Counted from the stretch's first letter, positions 37,631-50,025 are shown. The stretch is DNA of 64,000 nt from Limnoperna fortunei (GCA_944474755.1 OX104123.1:65775898-65839897), one strand, 5' to 3'. Made by a program: numbers and translations. Notes: a model not told the origin generated them from the letters alone.

Positions 37631-40600
37631 ATGACTCCAGTTATTGTAGTCCTGTTCTGTTTAGTTGCCCGTTCGCTTCAATGTTCCTGTCCTCAACGAT
37701 TTACCCAGTCGAGAGTATGTAATTCAATGCATGGTAAGTCTTTAATTCTTCTGAGAAAAAAACTGCTTTATATAGGTTGTTGTAGGTTTTATCCAACTTT
37801 CAGCAACTGTTTAGGTATATCATGGCGTCAAGATTTTATTGGAAAGGAAATTGACAATAATGTTTGCATTTAAGTTCGAGACGAGAACACTTAGCACTTA
37901 GCAATGCGCCTAATGCTTCCAGTAGGTGGCGGCACACAAGAGTACCCATTGATAAAATTGCACGTTGATTCGTTGTTTACAAATGAGATTAACAATGTAA
38001 ATAAACTGTCAACTAATTAATTCATTGAATGTGTGGTTTAATTTCCAGCGACAGGTGTAAACAGACAAAAATATCAATTCAGTTATAGAAATCTGAACAA
38101 TAATTAATAACTGACACTTTGGTTTTGATGGATTTGAAGATCTCTGTTCGCAAATATTATTTTGTCTTTTGAATTGTGCCGTCACAGAGAAGAAAATAAA
38201 ACAGATATTGTTTTAATATTCAATCGGCGGGTTAGATGGTTCTATTGTCCCAGCGTGTGCCCGGATATGGAATGAATATGTAATATGTTATATAAAAACG
38301 ATGATCGATGTAAAATTTAAAACATTGCTGTCTTTAGTCACATTAATATGTACCACGTGACATTAATGACTTTATTTTTATAGTTTTGAATGTGACGATT
38401 GGAAAGTTCGAGCGGAACGAACACGAAACGGTGTATCAAGTTACCGTCAACAAAGTATTCCATGTAGGTATTTCAATTTTGAAAAAAAAAAATTTTTTAA
38501 AAATAATAAAATTGGAGGTTAATTCGATGCACGTGTCTATGGAATAATTGACTGATTGTTGTTAACATCCAGCAAGCAATATTTTAGCTATATTCAGGAC
38601 GTTCCATGGAATAAAACCATCTAAACATGAAATAAACATGCATTGACACCATTAAGCGATAGTCGCACAATAAAAGACAAGTTTTCGGCGTAGGTATTTC
38701 AGTTAAAAATTATATATCGTTTGATTGAGTAGTCCCCACTGCATCAATATGTCTCTACTGTACTATACCACTAAGGGTTTTTGTTCTCGTGTACTTGAAT
38801 CAGACATGACGGCATTTTCAATATTTTTTTTTTTGGGGGGGGGGGGTGGGTGGGGGAAAGAAGTCGAAATACTTGCAAAACCCGAGATACGGAAGGAAAA
38901 CTGGCTATCGTCTTCAATACAGGTGTAGTAAAAGACGACGCCTGGTGTACATGGTACATAATTATATGTCTTTTTGACCAAAAATCTGCCATATATTGTA
39001 AAAAATGTTTTTAAACAAGAAACGACTGTTAAACATTCAAATTTCTTTCAAAAATCCAACCGGCGGTAACATTTAATCTTCACCTCACTCCGATCTACCG
39101 ATTACACACATGGACGGTGTGCTTTTAAAAAATGTCATTATTTGTTAAGGGTAATGCAGCAGTGGATGATAAACTGGCAGTTACAACCCCAGAAGGAACC
39201 TCAATGTGCGGACCTATAAGGCTTGAAGAAGGAGAAACGTACATCTTAGCAGGTAGTATAAACAAGTGTAGCTTAGATAATACTGTCGCCTACCTCCAAT
39301 TTAAATTTCAAAGTCCAAGAGCTATAATTGCGTCAAAAAAAATCCTCAGAACACAACGAAATTCTAACTTGATCTGTAACTTATGATGGTGTAATGACAT
39401 ACCCAATATCAGCTTAATATCTGCAAATAAATAGATAAGAATAAAGTCCTGAAACATGTGTGTGACGCACGGCCAACCCACAGTTCCCTTCAGCGATGCA
39501 GTAGAGGACTAAAACATTTATACCGGAATGTTGAACAGACTAGTTGATAAATTTGATGCTTAACAACCAAGAAACGGTATTCATCTGACTTTAGCAATAT
39601 TCAGGACAACAAACCATACATCACGACAGAAATGGGCTGTCATGCGTATCGAGGAACGATAGGTATCAAGGGAGACCTCTTATCAAAACTTATCTTAATA
39701 AAATTGGCTTTTCGTACAATATTTAATTTACTCATCAAACAATTACACATAGAGGTACATGCAACTAAATCAGATTTATTTATTATGTATACATTTTAGT
39801 CAATAATATTGAATAATTGTTCTTCGTTTGTACTGCACACCTGCTGTTGTTACAGAATCAGAAAGGGGTCCGTCCGGGATGTGGACTATGACAACACAGT
39901 AAAAAAACATAAACATTTTTTTATCATTTACCTTATGTCTGAGAAAAGGAGCTAACAATCATGAACGAGAATAAAGAAAGTAAGAGAGAAAAGAATGAAC
40001 GGAAGATAAAAAAGGAAGAAAGAAGGATAAGGAAAATTAAAAAAAATATATGTCTTCCATAATTATAAGCATGTAAAAAAATAAACATTGCACTTAAACA
40101 TTTTTGTTTGCTAAACTACACAAGAAACAATTCATATCTACTCTATTCTTCAGCAAATAAGTATACAGATTCCATCAATCTGAATCTGTGTAATTTCTTC
40201 ACCAAAGCGAAAGACATCAGTTTAACAGAATTAAACGGAATTTCCGATGCCTATAGACAGAGCTGTAATTGTAAGGTATATGTCTAGGTATAACAGTAGT
40301 AAAAGTGTACCAGTAACAGGTTACCAGATTGTGTACCCTACATTAAGAACAGGACTAAATATTTTGTTGAGTTCTGATTTGGTCAATAGTGGTTACATGT
40401 GTATAATTATTTGTATGTAAGCTCCTGCATAAATTAAGTTTCAAAAAGTATTAAATTTTTGTCAGATCTTACAAGATAAAATTTTGGTAATTTTTAAAAC
40501 AATTTAGTATTTTTACATTTACTGAATGAGAAAGTGCCTGTAAAAGTGAGAGAGTCTCAAAGTGTTCTAACTGGCGAAAAGACGTCACGGATATATATGG

Positions 40601-41311
40601 TATATATTTGTTTAATGTTGAATGAAAGTTCATTAATTTCCTAGCACACATAAATGCTGATCAATGTTATAGAAAGGTATGCAAATCACAGAAATGTTAG
40701 TACTTTCGACTATAACTAAAACATTTACTACCGTTCTACATCTAATCTATTGATTAACCGCATGAAATACAAGAACGATGTTTACAAAACCCGTTGCCTA
40801 TCGCTGTATCGTGCCGCGGCTGCCGTAGACTAATATCACGAGTAAGGTTTAAAATAGTCTCTTTGCTCTGCTCAAAAGGAAATATTTTCTGCATTCCTTG
40901 AGACACCCTGGACTGTTCGAATATCAATAAATGACAGAGTTTGAGAGTACAATATTCAGTTTACCGAGCGTATACTGATTGATTGTTACAAGTTTTTTAA
41001 CATCATGAAACAGTATAAAAACAACAAATAAAAGACAGTTAGAAATTAAGCATCGTAAAGGAAATCGCCTGCCAAGACAGTAATAGTTAAGAAGACGTGA
41101 CGTTTTTGTTGATAATATATAAACATAATTTATCACATATTAACATTATAATTGTGTACATCGAATTTTCCAGCAACCTTACGAATTTGAGCTTGGACTA
41201 CCTGGTGGAGCCAGGACTCCGGACCAATGTGGTTCCCCACCAGACTCATGCCGCGGTTGGGACTCAATTTGTGCAACAGATGCAATAGGGCAATGCAACT
41301 GGACTTGCTGA
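37631..41311 (+). CDS. timp: TIMP-like metalloproteinase inhibitor, 5 exons
   Basis: Exons: 37631-37733, 38384-38463, 39150-39252, 40154-40275 and 41174-41311, all with GT donors and AG acceptors; phases 1, 0, 1, 0; stop TGA at 41309. The 181-codon product starts MTPVIVVLFCLVARSLQ, a signal peptide, then the mature N terminus CSCPQRF. In TIMPs this Cys1 chelates the catalytic zinc of metalloproteinases. I count 12 cysteines at mature positions 1, 3, 13, 64, 91, 116, 118, 138, 145, 152, 160 and 164, with the first three spaced as in vertebrate TIMPs. The motif LNGISDAYRQSCNCK fits the end of the N-domain. The C-terminal part (46 residues) is shorter than in vertebrates. ATG 37631 is preferred over in-frame 37610 because it gives a clean signal peptide. 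It would be secreted and act on matrix metalloproteinases. Confidence 0.88.
37734..38383 (+). other. TIMP intron 1 with S1 SINE remnant
   Basis: Donor GTAAGT at 37734 and acceptor TTTTTATAG at 38383. At 37792-37862 a minus-strand S1 trace (CTTTCAGCAA, ATCATGGCGTC) is visible. Confidence 0.7.
38464..39149 (+). other. TIMP intron 2 with LINE tail, SINE remnant and G-run
   Basis: 38558-38605 is a minus-strand LINE-type tail (AACATCCAGCAAGCAATATT, AGCTATATTCAGGACG). 38806-38915 is a minus-strand S1 remnant containing a T run followed by G12-T-GGG-T-GGGGG (about 38836-38862). Confidence 0.65.
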
Positions 41312-41477
41312 GATATATATGTAGCAAAAAAAACACAATATTTTGTTTTATTTTTCTGACTTTTGAATGTCATTTGGAATGCAAATATAGTTAAATTTTA
41401 ATAACACTGGACAAGTAAAAAACGAGTGATTACATATTTTTTACTGGTAGAGATACTACTCAAATTTATCCTGTATC
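41312..41477. other. 3' flank of TIMP
   Basis: No AATAAA within 150 bp of the stop. AT-rich words such as ACACAATATTTTG follow at 41332. The poly(A) site is not identified. Confidence 0.35.
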
Positions 41478-41885
41478 ATTCTGGAAGGCTCCCACAGCTC
41501 GACCCAACGAGCTGCCCAGCACTTCCTCAGATGATGGATATAAGGCCCTCTCGTTGGAGGGAGGGGGTTGTCAAGTTATAATACGGACAGCCTGACCGTG
41601 GACCGTAGTAGTGGGTTACGTGTTTGGTGAATGCCACGTTCCGTGCACGATAAAGACTTATTTGTAGCAGTGGAAAACGAAAAGGTTCATTGTAGCCACA
41701 ACAAAAGTCTATATCCTCGGCCACTACCTATTAGTCCATACTTTTCCAGTTGTATTCAAAATTTTAATAGTGTTGTCCAATGCATTTTTAGTTTGATTTT
41801 TTTAAACTTTCTCTAGTCCTGAGTACAGCTGAAATATTGCTCGCTGGGCTTTAAACAAACATTTAATCAAATCAATCAATTAAAA
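41478..41885 (+). mobile_element. S2 retroposon copy
   Basis: GTTGTCAAGTTATAATACGG, GCCTGACCGTGGACCGTAGT, CCATACTTTTCCAG, then the tail AGTCCTGAGTACAGCTGAAA, TATTGCTCGCTGGGC and ATCAAATCAATCAATT. About 75-80 percent like the copy at 26200 by eye. Confidence 0.8.
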
Positions 41886-42422
41886 CTAATCAAGTTAATA
41901 TATATTTATGACACCTGATTGTCACACATGTTGTTATACATCCTCGTCTTTCAGGATAAGATAAGTCTTGATTGGATGTTCTGTTGTGGTCTTTAACATC
42001 TAACTAAATCCGGTAATCAATTTACTGATGAAGATGAAGTTTTCCCAAATTTAAGTTGTGGACCAAGCAATCAGATTTATCACGTGACCAACCAGAGAAC
42101 GCGTCTACTAACATAAGTATTGTCTGGCCTCGCACTTGCACTTTATAAACAAGCGTAGTTTTATAACAATTTTAGTTTTATAATTATTTGTCAAACAGTA
42201 CTTTGCTGTTGCGCGAATATACTTCTGACGATGATACATTATGTAAATAAGATAAACCCAACCAGAAATTAAAAAAATAAGCAAGGTATCCACAGAGTCA
42301 GAGGAAATGCAAATACTTATGAATCCAGGTTTGGTTAAGACATGTGCATGGATCCAGCTTTGGTTCAAGACAAATTTCTCATTTTGGTTTTAACTTATTT
42401 TTAACATCTAACGATAAATAAC
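41886..42422. other. spacer, no gene seen
   Basis: No motif-bearing frame. The 86-codon minus frame at 42108-42368 is unrecognised. Confidence 0.4.
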
Positions 42423-42426
42423 TTAA

Positions 42427-42693
42427 GGTATCCGACCATAATTGACGTCACCGTTTAATTTTATTTTACGACCGAGAAATACGGCTTTCTTACATAAAGG
42501 TATTGCTAATTAATGATACAAATTAAATATAGTGTTTAAATTCGAGTCAATGTTACCAGTTTTGAGCAAAAAAGTTAGTTACTCAACTAGTATTTCCGAT
42601 GTTGCCGGACATTACCGAGGTCGGCTCCATTGAAAAACAATGGCCATCCGGGACACCAAATATGATCACGTGGTCAATTATGGTCCAGATACC
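42427..42693. mobile_element. 267-bp MITE flanked by TTAA
   Basis: The inverted termini are GGTATCCGACCATAATTGAC and, in complement, GGTATCTGGACCATAATTGAC. TTAA flanks both ends (42423-42426, 42694-42697), as for piggyBac-type insertion, though a TA duplication of a mariner-type element is not excluded. A diverged inverted copy of the left half lies at 59400-59590. Confidence 0.7.
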
Positions 42694-42699
42694 TTAAGT

Positions 42700-45120
42700 T
42701 TATTCAATGTTAGGAGAATATGATAATGTTAGCCTTAAAACAGAGTTAAAGAAATCGAGAGCAATATCTCGGATCTATTCAGGACGAGAACAATACACAC
42801 AATAAATTAACTGTGAAAAGGAAAGGACCAACGATAATACAATGTCAACTACCAATAGAAAATGAAAAGGGTAGCGACGGGGAATGTAGCTCTTTGTAGC
42901 TGTTGCATGAGCCCACTGTTTTCGAACCTACGTGCGTGGCACTTGTTCAATATGTTACCTATCAAAGACCTTAGTCATTTGTTCCATATTATAACCCGAC
43001 AACCCCTTACCGGTTTCCGTAGCGGCCAAACGGGAGCGAGCTACGCAGCTAGGTTGATCGCGCAACCAGAACACTCCATTTTTGTCCCTGGTTAAATCAA
43101 TTATACTTGTTATCACTCAAACTTGGAATACCGACGACAAAATCGACATGAAAGATAAGCGAGATAAAATAACTACAAATATTTCCCACTGTCTTCATCA
43201 AAGCACAACCAGTCTATTCTGTCCCAGTCATATACAGCTGAACCACTTAAAATTTGTTTCGGTGTCGCACATATTTGCGCAGATTGACTGGATAATGTGT
43301 TAACATATAGCAAGTAGAGCTGTTTTGACTTCAAGAATGTTTTAGGTAACTATAATTCGAGTAATGAGTAAGGGTTGTCCGTCTATCGGAGGTAGGGTCC
43401 AAAGAGGTTATCGAGACAATTTACCCTGTCGTTTTACGAAAAAAAAATAGCAACACACCTGCCTCGGTTTGTAGTCTCTTACTACAAACAGGAATGTTTG
43501 TAAAACAGGAAAAAGGTGTAGGTATATTCGGGATGTGGGTCAACTCAGGAGCACCCTGATAGAGGGCTGGATAATTTGATAAACTAAAATGAGTTTTAGG
43601 GCTGGAAAAGTTTATATATACGTTTGTACCAGTTATTCAATACTATGATAAATGCCTGTTCTAGAACAGTTTTGTGATCATGACACACATAAACTGTCAA
43701 AGATAGATGTCCAATAAGATGCAACTATTTGATTGGTTTATTTTGTAAATAAATAAAATAATTACAAAAGTAATAAATATTATATTTAAAAAATACAGCT
43801 GGCATATAGAATTGCTTTCTATACATGTACATACACCCGATGGTTGGATTCCCCACTGTATTTTTTATTTATTTAATTTTGTATTGTAATACGATTTCTG
43901 TATTTCAATTGCGCAATATTGAGTAAATCGGATTACGATTTTCTTTACTAGTTTGCGGGCCGTTTCATCACACACACAAAACTTATTTGACAACTGGATT
44001 GTTCAACATTAGTTAAAACGTCCAGAATTACTTTTTTAACAAGGCTAGTGAGTGACGCGCCAATTTTAAGTAATAATACTGGATTTATTGAATACCAAAC
44101 GTAAAAATCAGCTGCGTTCGTCTGAAGTTATAAGGGCAATAGTTATAACTACATGTGTTCTATCTGCACTGATAAGACATAACCACAGCTATGAATATCA
44201 CCAATGCCCTGAAATTAAAAAAAATTGTACATGCTTACTGGAGTTAGTCTGAAAATTCCCCCCCCCCTTTTTTGACAAAATTATCTAGTACCCAAATTTA
44301 TATAAAACGAATGACAACACTTTTTGTTTTAGTCTGAAAACAAACAAATCCCACAATGTCTCAAAACTCTATAACGATATACCTTACAAAGGAAGCTCGC
44401 ATTTATCAACACAAAGAATTCAACAAATATGAAATCATTGCTGGAGCTAGAGTCTGAAAACTAACAGATCACTCTTTTTTCACGAATCAAGTCCAATAAA
44501 TCTACAACGATAAATCAAAATTTTACTTTAAACTCAAAGATACTAAAATAAACAATTTTTTAAACTTACAAAAAATTCACATAAGCGTTTTTAAGTTATA
44601 GTCTGAACAAAAAATCCTCTTTTCACAAGCAAATTCCATAACTCTATAACGGAACATCAGAAATTTACCAAAAAGTATACATACCACTATCTGCAGTTTG
44701 ACGAAAATCTGTGTAGGCACAGTGCTACGACGTGGACGACACACGGACGGGCATTTGCATACCTTTGATGGGCGTATAAAAACGCGATCTCATCTGAACC
44801 AAGAGTGAAGCCAAATTAACGACACCGTTAAGATTTAAGGTAATGTTAACGGCACATATTGCTACGAACAGTCAAGACATTGTATGTTGGTGTTAATTTA
44901 TAGAAAGAAAACAAATGAATAACAAATTGTGTTTTGATCATGATCCACGATTCTAATATATTAAATCTAATTCTATTTTATTTGCAAACCAAACTTGCAT
45001 TTGAAAGTTTCGTCTGACCACCGGTAAAATGTACAGTCTGTTAAATCAATCAATCAATCAATCTCTCTTTCATGTATTACTAGCAGGTGCGCGTAAGTGC
45101 TTCAGTGTAAAAAAAGATAA
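42700..45120. other. 2.4-kb spacer with weak repeats, no gene seen
   Basis: AGTCTGAAAA phrases recur at 44248, 44334, 44450 and 44601 with loosely similar following sequence (CTCTATAACGATA), suggesting an old irregular tandem repeat. GGGCGTATAAAAACGCG near 44769 resembles a core promoter but no coding exon follows. An (AATC)n tract lies at 45047-45062. Confidence 0.45.
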
Positions 45121-45150
45121 AACTAGACAAAGTCGATCTAGCGATCGCTG

Positions 45151-45904
45151 ATACCCCCGCTTTTGTGAAAATTTCTAACGTTTTTTGTGGATTGTGACCT
45201 TGAAATTGGATGGATTTCAACCAAAATCAATAGGCTTCTTACCAACAAAATATATTAGAATATTTTACAGTTTCATTAAAATCGGATGAAAACTTTTTGA
45301 GTTATTTTCCAGAAACAACTTTTTGTAAAAATTTCTAACATTTTTCATGGACTTTGACCTTGAAATTTGACAGATTTCCCCCAAAATCCATAGGCTTCTT
45401 ACCAACCTGATATATAACAATATCCCAAAGTTTCATTCAAATCACATGCAAACTTTTTGAGTTATCATCCGGAAACAACTTTTTTGTAAAAATTTCTAAC
45501 GTTTTTCGTGGACTGCGACCTTGAAATTTGATGGATTTCCCCCAAAATCAAAAGGCTTTTTACCAACCTGATATATAACAATATCCCAAAGTTTCATTCA
45601 AATCAGATGCAAACTTTTTGAGTTATTGTCCGGAAACAACTTTTATGTTAAAATTTCTAACGTTTTTCGTGGACTGTGACCTTGAAATTTGACGGATTTC
45701 CCCCAAAATCGATAGGCTTCTTACCAACCTGATATATGACAATATCCCTAAGTTTCATTCAAATCGGATGTAAACTTTTTGAATTATCATCCGGAAACCA
45801 AATGTGGACGGACGAACGGACGGACGGACGGACGGACAGACGGACGGACGGACGGACGGACATGAGGACCACTATATACCCCCGACTCTGTCGAGCGGGG
45901 GTAT
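45151..45904. mobile_element. 754-bp element: four 160-bp repeats, GGAC tract, 3' hairpin
   Basis: 11-bp inverted termini: ATACCCCCGCT (45151-45161) and AGCGGGGGTAT (45894-45904). Inside are four tandem units of about 160 bp beginning near 45165, 45326, 45486 and 45647, each with AAAATTTCTAACGTTTTTCG, GTGACCTTGAAATTTGA and TTTGAGTTATCATCCGGAAA. A (GGAC)n tract follows (about 45808-45861). A terminal hairpin pairs TATACCCCCG (45875-45884) with CGGGGGTATA (45896-45905). No open frame. I do not recognise the superfamily. Confidence 0.75.
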
Positions 45905-46177
45905 AAAAAATTAAAGCCGACAGGAAGACATCTAGGAACTTTTGTTAGTGAATAAAAAGTCAGGGAAATTTAATAAGATTTAGTAGTGGAATTCTTAAAG
46001 ACCTAAAAACAGGATAAAACAGTGTTTTGCTACCAAGGCAATGTTTAGATTATTCAATACCTGTCTGAAATGATCAGGATCATGCCTCATAACGACAGTT
46101 TAAATAAATATGAATTATTATTTGAACTTTGCTGGTATATTGTGATGTTAATATGTTTTATTCATCTTAAAGTTTAG

Positions 46178-46525
46178 GGCCTCGGTTGCCGAGTTGTTAA
46201 GGTAGTTCGTCTACTATTGATCACGTGGTCTATACAGTGTGTAATTTTATGTGTCTGGTATAGAGTTGTAAGCCTTAAACGTCTATTTGCAAAATATTTA
46301 CAGGTGAATTGCGGTAGTTCGTCTTCTATTGATCACGTGGTCTGTCAACAATGAGATTTCGGGTTCGATTCTCACTGCAGGCAGGGTGTACTCCAATCTT
46401 AATTGTCAAGGATTGCTACCGGGTTCTCTGGCTCCCTCCACCAATAAAAACTTGACGCCATGATATAGCTGAAACAAAATACTGAAAGTGGCGTTAAAAC
46501 ACCAAACAACAAACAAACAAACAAA
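46178..46525 (+). mobile_element. S1 SINE with internal insertion and partial duplication
   Basis: The head GGCCTCGGTTGCCGAGTTGT runs to CACGTGGTCT, then about 85 bp of foreign sequence (ACAGTGTGTAATTTTATGTG to ACAGGTGAATT), then the SINE restarts at GGTAGTTCGTCTTCTATTGA and continues to a (CAAA)n end. The insert matches part of the direct repeats at 46558 and 48041. Confidence 0.8.
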
Positions 46526-46557
46526 CAATCTTAAAAGGTTAAATAAATTATTATCAT

Positions 46558-46714
46558 AAAAAGGAATTATTCTCGAAACGTCTACGTGCAAAATAAAAAT
46601 TATTTTACTCATATAGCCACAGACATGTACAGTGTGTCCGGTATATAATTGTTATTCCTTAAACGTCTATTCGCAAAACATTAATAACTTTACTTGTGAA
46701 TTACAGTGTATTTT
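46558..46714 (+). repeat. left ~150-bp direct repeat flanking RT fragment
   Basis: AAAAGGAATTATTCTCGAAACG to TTACTTGTGAATTACAG; matches 48041-48191 over its length with mismatches. Shared phrases are ATAGCCA-AGACAT, TACAGTGTGT, TATTCCT and GTCTATT-GCAAAA. Confidence 0.7.
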
Positions 46715-48040
46715 CATGTAACTTGGGACTTGTGCAGGTAGAGTCATCATCTCCCATTTTATACTCTATATATATAAATGATATTGAAGCTGGACTTATC
46801 AACAAAGGTTGTCAATCAAATGAACTTAAAAACCTTAACATATTCCTACTTATGTATGCTGACGTCACAGTTATATTTAGTGAAAATGTAGATTTGCAGA
46901 AATCGATTAACTCTGTGTAAATGTTATTGCTAATAATCATGGTTTATATAAACCATGATCTTTAAGCAAGATAAAAATTGTAGTTTGTAGAAGTAAAGGA
47001 CAAGTTAAGGTTGGAGAAAGGTGGTTTTTAGATAACAATATCATTGAGATCAGTGATAGTTTTGTATATCTAGGTTTACTGTTTTACTATACTGGCAAGT
47101 TTTTGCATACAAAAAAATCACTGTCTAATCAAAGCGAAAATCATTGTTTAATTTATAAAGTAAAAATTTATAACGACTGTTTTAATCATGAAACCTTATA
47201 ATAATTATTTGATAAGTGTGTATTGTGTATATTGAACTATGGTTGTGAAAAATGGGGTTACCATAAAGGTGACGATATTGAAAAGGTCTATCTAGAATTT
47301 TTGAAAAATGATCCTTAAGGTTAGAAGGTCGACATCAAATGATATTGTGTACTTTGAATTAGGAAGAGTTCCACTTTATGTTGAACGTTATTATAGAATG
47401 GTTCAATATTGGTGTAAATTATTAAAAACTTATAATATTGTTTTGAAAACTTGTTATGATGCAATGTTTGAATCTCGTAATAAACTTTGAATGAAGACTT
47501 TAAACTGGGCAAACAATTTACATACAATCTTATGTAAATATAGCTTCAACAATGTATGGATTTCACAGAATGTAGATAATGTAGATTTATTTTAAAATGA
47601 ATTTAAACAAAGAGTAATTGATAACTTCATTAATGAATCTGTTGCATTTTTTTTAAATTCGACTAAATGTTTTTTTATATAAATAAATACATGATAACCA
47701 TAAGCTATAGTTTGATTGATTCGATCAGTTAATTACTTGTTTGCAAATATCGTATACACGCACATAACTTGACAATTGAAACTGGTAAATATTATAGTAT
47801 ATATAGAAACGAAAGGTTTTGTGATTTTTTGTACTAATTACATTAAGGATGAGTTTCATTTTCTTTTCAATTGTAGTAAATATATTGACATTCGTAAGAT
47901 GTATATTAAACCTTATTATTGGAAAAACCTTGTGCTTTTAAATTGGTTTAGCTATTGTCTGTATATCACGTTAAAGAGCTGAATAACTTATGTAAATTTT
48001 CGTATTGTGCTGAAAACATTAGAAATTGTTTTTAATTGTC
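46715..48040 (+). pseudogene. non-LTR retrotransposon reverse transcriptase remnant
   Basis: Several frames together give an RT palm and downstream region. 46716-46920 has SPILYSIYINDIE and LMYADVTVIFSE, in which the catalytic YADD reads Tyr-Ala-Asp-Val. 46960-47300 has an SFVYLGLLFYY stretch and LNYGCE-like residues. 47308-47490 encodes LGRVPLYVERYYRMVQYWCK. 47776-47982 has DEFHFLFNCSKYIDIRKMYI, a C-terminal His/Cys zinc-binding signature of LINE ORF2 proteins. Frameshifts, stops and loss of the second catalytic Asp show it is dead. The N-terminal endonuclease is absent. It differs in sequence from the LINE at 50026-56118, so it is a second lineage. Confidence 0.75.
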
Positions 48041-48191
48041 ATAAAAAGAATTTAATCTCGAAACGTATACTTGCAAAACAAAAATTTTTTTACTCGTATA
48101 GCCAGAGACATATACAGTGTGTTATTATGTTAGCATAGTTATTCCTAAAGTCTATTTGCAAAATATTATTAATTTTACATGTGAATTACAG
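48041..48191 (+). repeat. right ~150-bp direct repeat flanking RT fragment
   Basis: AAAAAGAATTTAATCTCGAAACG to CATGTGAATTACAGG; partner of 46558-46714. A third partial copy is inserted in the SINE at 46235-46315. Confidence 0.7.
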
Positions 48192-48668
48192 GTAAACAAA
48201 CTTTATCGCACCTCATATGTTAGTTTTGCGGTGTCTTCTGGCTATTCCAACGGTTTATTTACGATTCTCGAACATTAAAAAAAAATTATTCACGTTTCTC
48301 CAACATGAAATGAACAATGAAATGGCTTTTGACAACAATCCAAAATGTTGTTTTCAGCAGTTTACAGTAAAACCTGGAAAAATTATCTGAAATTAGTGGC
48401 AAAGTTATAATTAAAAAAAGAAATAAAAAGAAATCAATATTTTTTTATTCTGCCTGTATGACAAATCACAATAATTTAATAATAATCCAATCAGTAAAAT
48501 TAATTATATAATAATTAAAGTGCAATTAAAGACCACTCAACCAGTTTTCAAATTAGTATACAATTATTTATTATTGAAGACGCCGAGGATATCAACATCG
48601 ACATGACCAGTTTCACCGACTATGTGACATAATAACACTGGGTTGAGAACGACAACCGCATCCACTTA
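48192..48668. other. AT-rich spacer, no gene seen
   Basis: No supported feature; ends CATCCACTTAG directly at the tail of the truncated LINE copy. Confidence 0.4.
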
Positions 48669-49985
48669 GATTGATTGATATTAACATCCAGTAAACAATA
48701 TTTCAGCTATATTCAGGACGGGAACAATTTTATAAACTGATATCTTTAAAAAAAATTAGAAAAAACCCTGTTGTGGTGTAGTAAAACTGTAATCTCACAC
48801 AATAGTAAGAGGGTATATACAAATAAAAATAACATGGTTAAAATGATAAAATATGAATAACAGTATATTTATTGTATTAGATTATTATATTTTATTGTAC
48901 AAATTAATTCTTTTACGAACTGTAGAATTTTGTCGCTAGCGACAGTTTAAAAGAAGAATACACAGTATAAAAACGTTCCCGAATGTGGGCCACGTCAACA
49001 CAGTCCCACACACTCGGGTCGTGGTTCACCATTTAAAATATAATTATGGTTCGTCTAGGTCGAAACCGTGTTAAAACTACTTGGTCTCAACGACATGTAA
49101 AAGTGTTAGAATTTGTATGGCGAATTAGTGGCCTGATCGCATTAAGTTTATTATGAACTTCGTGATTCCAACTACCCTGCCACAAATTATAAATATATTT
49201 TTAAAATAAAGGACTTAAAATCAGTAAAAGGTAGTTTACAGTTGATTATTTAAAGCACTCATAGCTTCTCTGTCCAGGACTGTTTCCATGGATTCCCACT
49301 GGGAATCAAGAAAAACACAACTTTACCCAAAGTTGTTAAGGATCTGTAAATTTGAATAATTTTTAAAATAAATGGATTTTTAACTCATATATCCTCCACT
49401 GACGAGGCAACAATTGTCAGTGCAAGAAGAATGGCTTGGGCTTCAGCACTAAATATGGAAAAAGCAGAAGGAAGACGGCGAGTTTCAACTCGCTCTCCGA
49501 AGACAGCGGCTGAAGCGACTTTATAACCGTCCTTCGAACCACCCGTATAAATTGAGCTGTAATCAGGATAGCAAGATTTAATTTCTGCAAAATGTTGCTG
49601 CATTATCAAAGGGTTTGTGTCCGATTTTTTATATTTTCGCAAATCATATATAAATACTGGTTTAGGATTTAACCATGTATGATTGCGAGGAATTTTAATT
49701 GGGGCAATTTCACCTATTCAGATACCAGAATTTTCCAAATGAGATTCAATTCGTAAGCCTAAAGATTTAATTTTGTTTGGATGATTACTGAAAATTTGTT
49801 TCTAAAAAGATTTGAAAACACAGTCATGAGCAGGATTGGTAGGATAAGCCTTAAGTTTTGTTGCATATTGCACACCGAACTGAACTCTTCTTTGATACAA
49901 AGAAGGCTCGTTTGCTTATACAAATAAACTATTTACAGGCGTGGTTCTAAAAGCTCCAATGCATAGTCGCAACCCTTGATGGGAA
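48669..49985 (-). mobile_element. 5'-truncated I/Nimb-like LINE, second copy
   Basis: Colinear with 50026-51470 of the fuller copy: the tail (48669-48725), a CCCGAATGTGGGCCACGTC block, the RNase H region and the start of the region after the RT. The longest intact frame, 49385-49642, encodes SSIYTGGSKDGYKVASAAVF. The first RNase H catalytic Asp (TDGS in the fuller copy) is Gly here, and frameshifts surround it. It is clearly older than its neighbour. It breaks off near 49985. Confidence 0.85.
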
Positions 49986-50025
49986 CCACTTCGAAAACAA
50001 AGGACCTAGGACCAACAACCACATA

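Noticed and set aside
44760..44800. Core promoter with TATAAAA
   Set aside because: No exon or conserved element follows, and a single TATA word is weak in AT-rich DNA.
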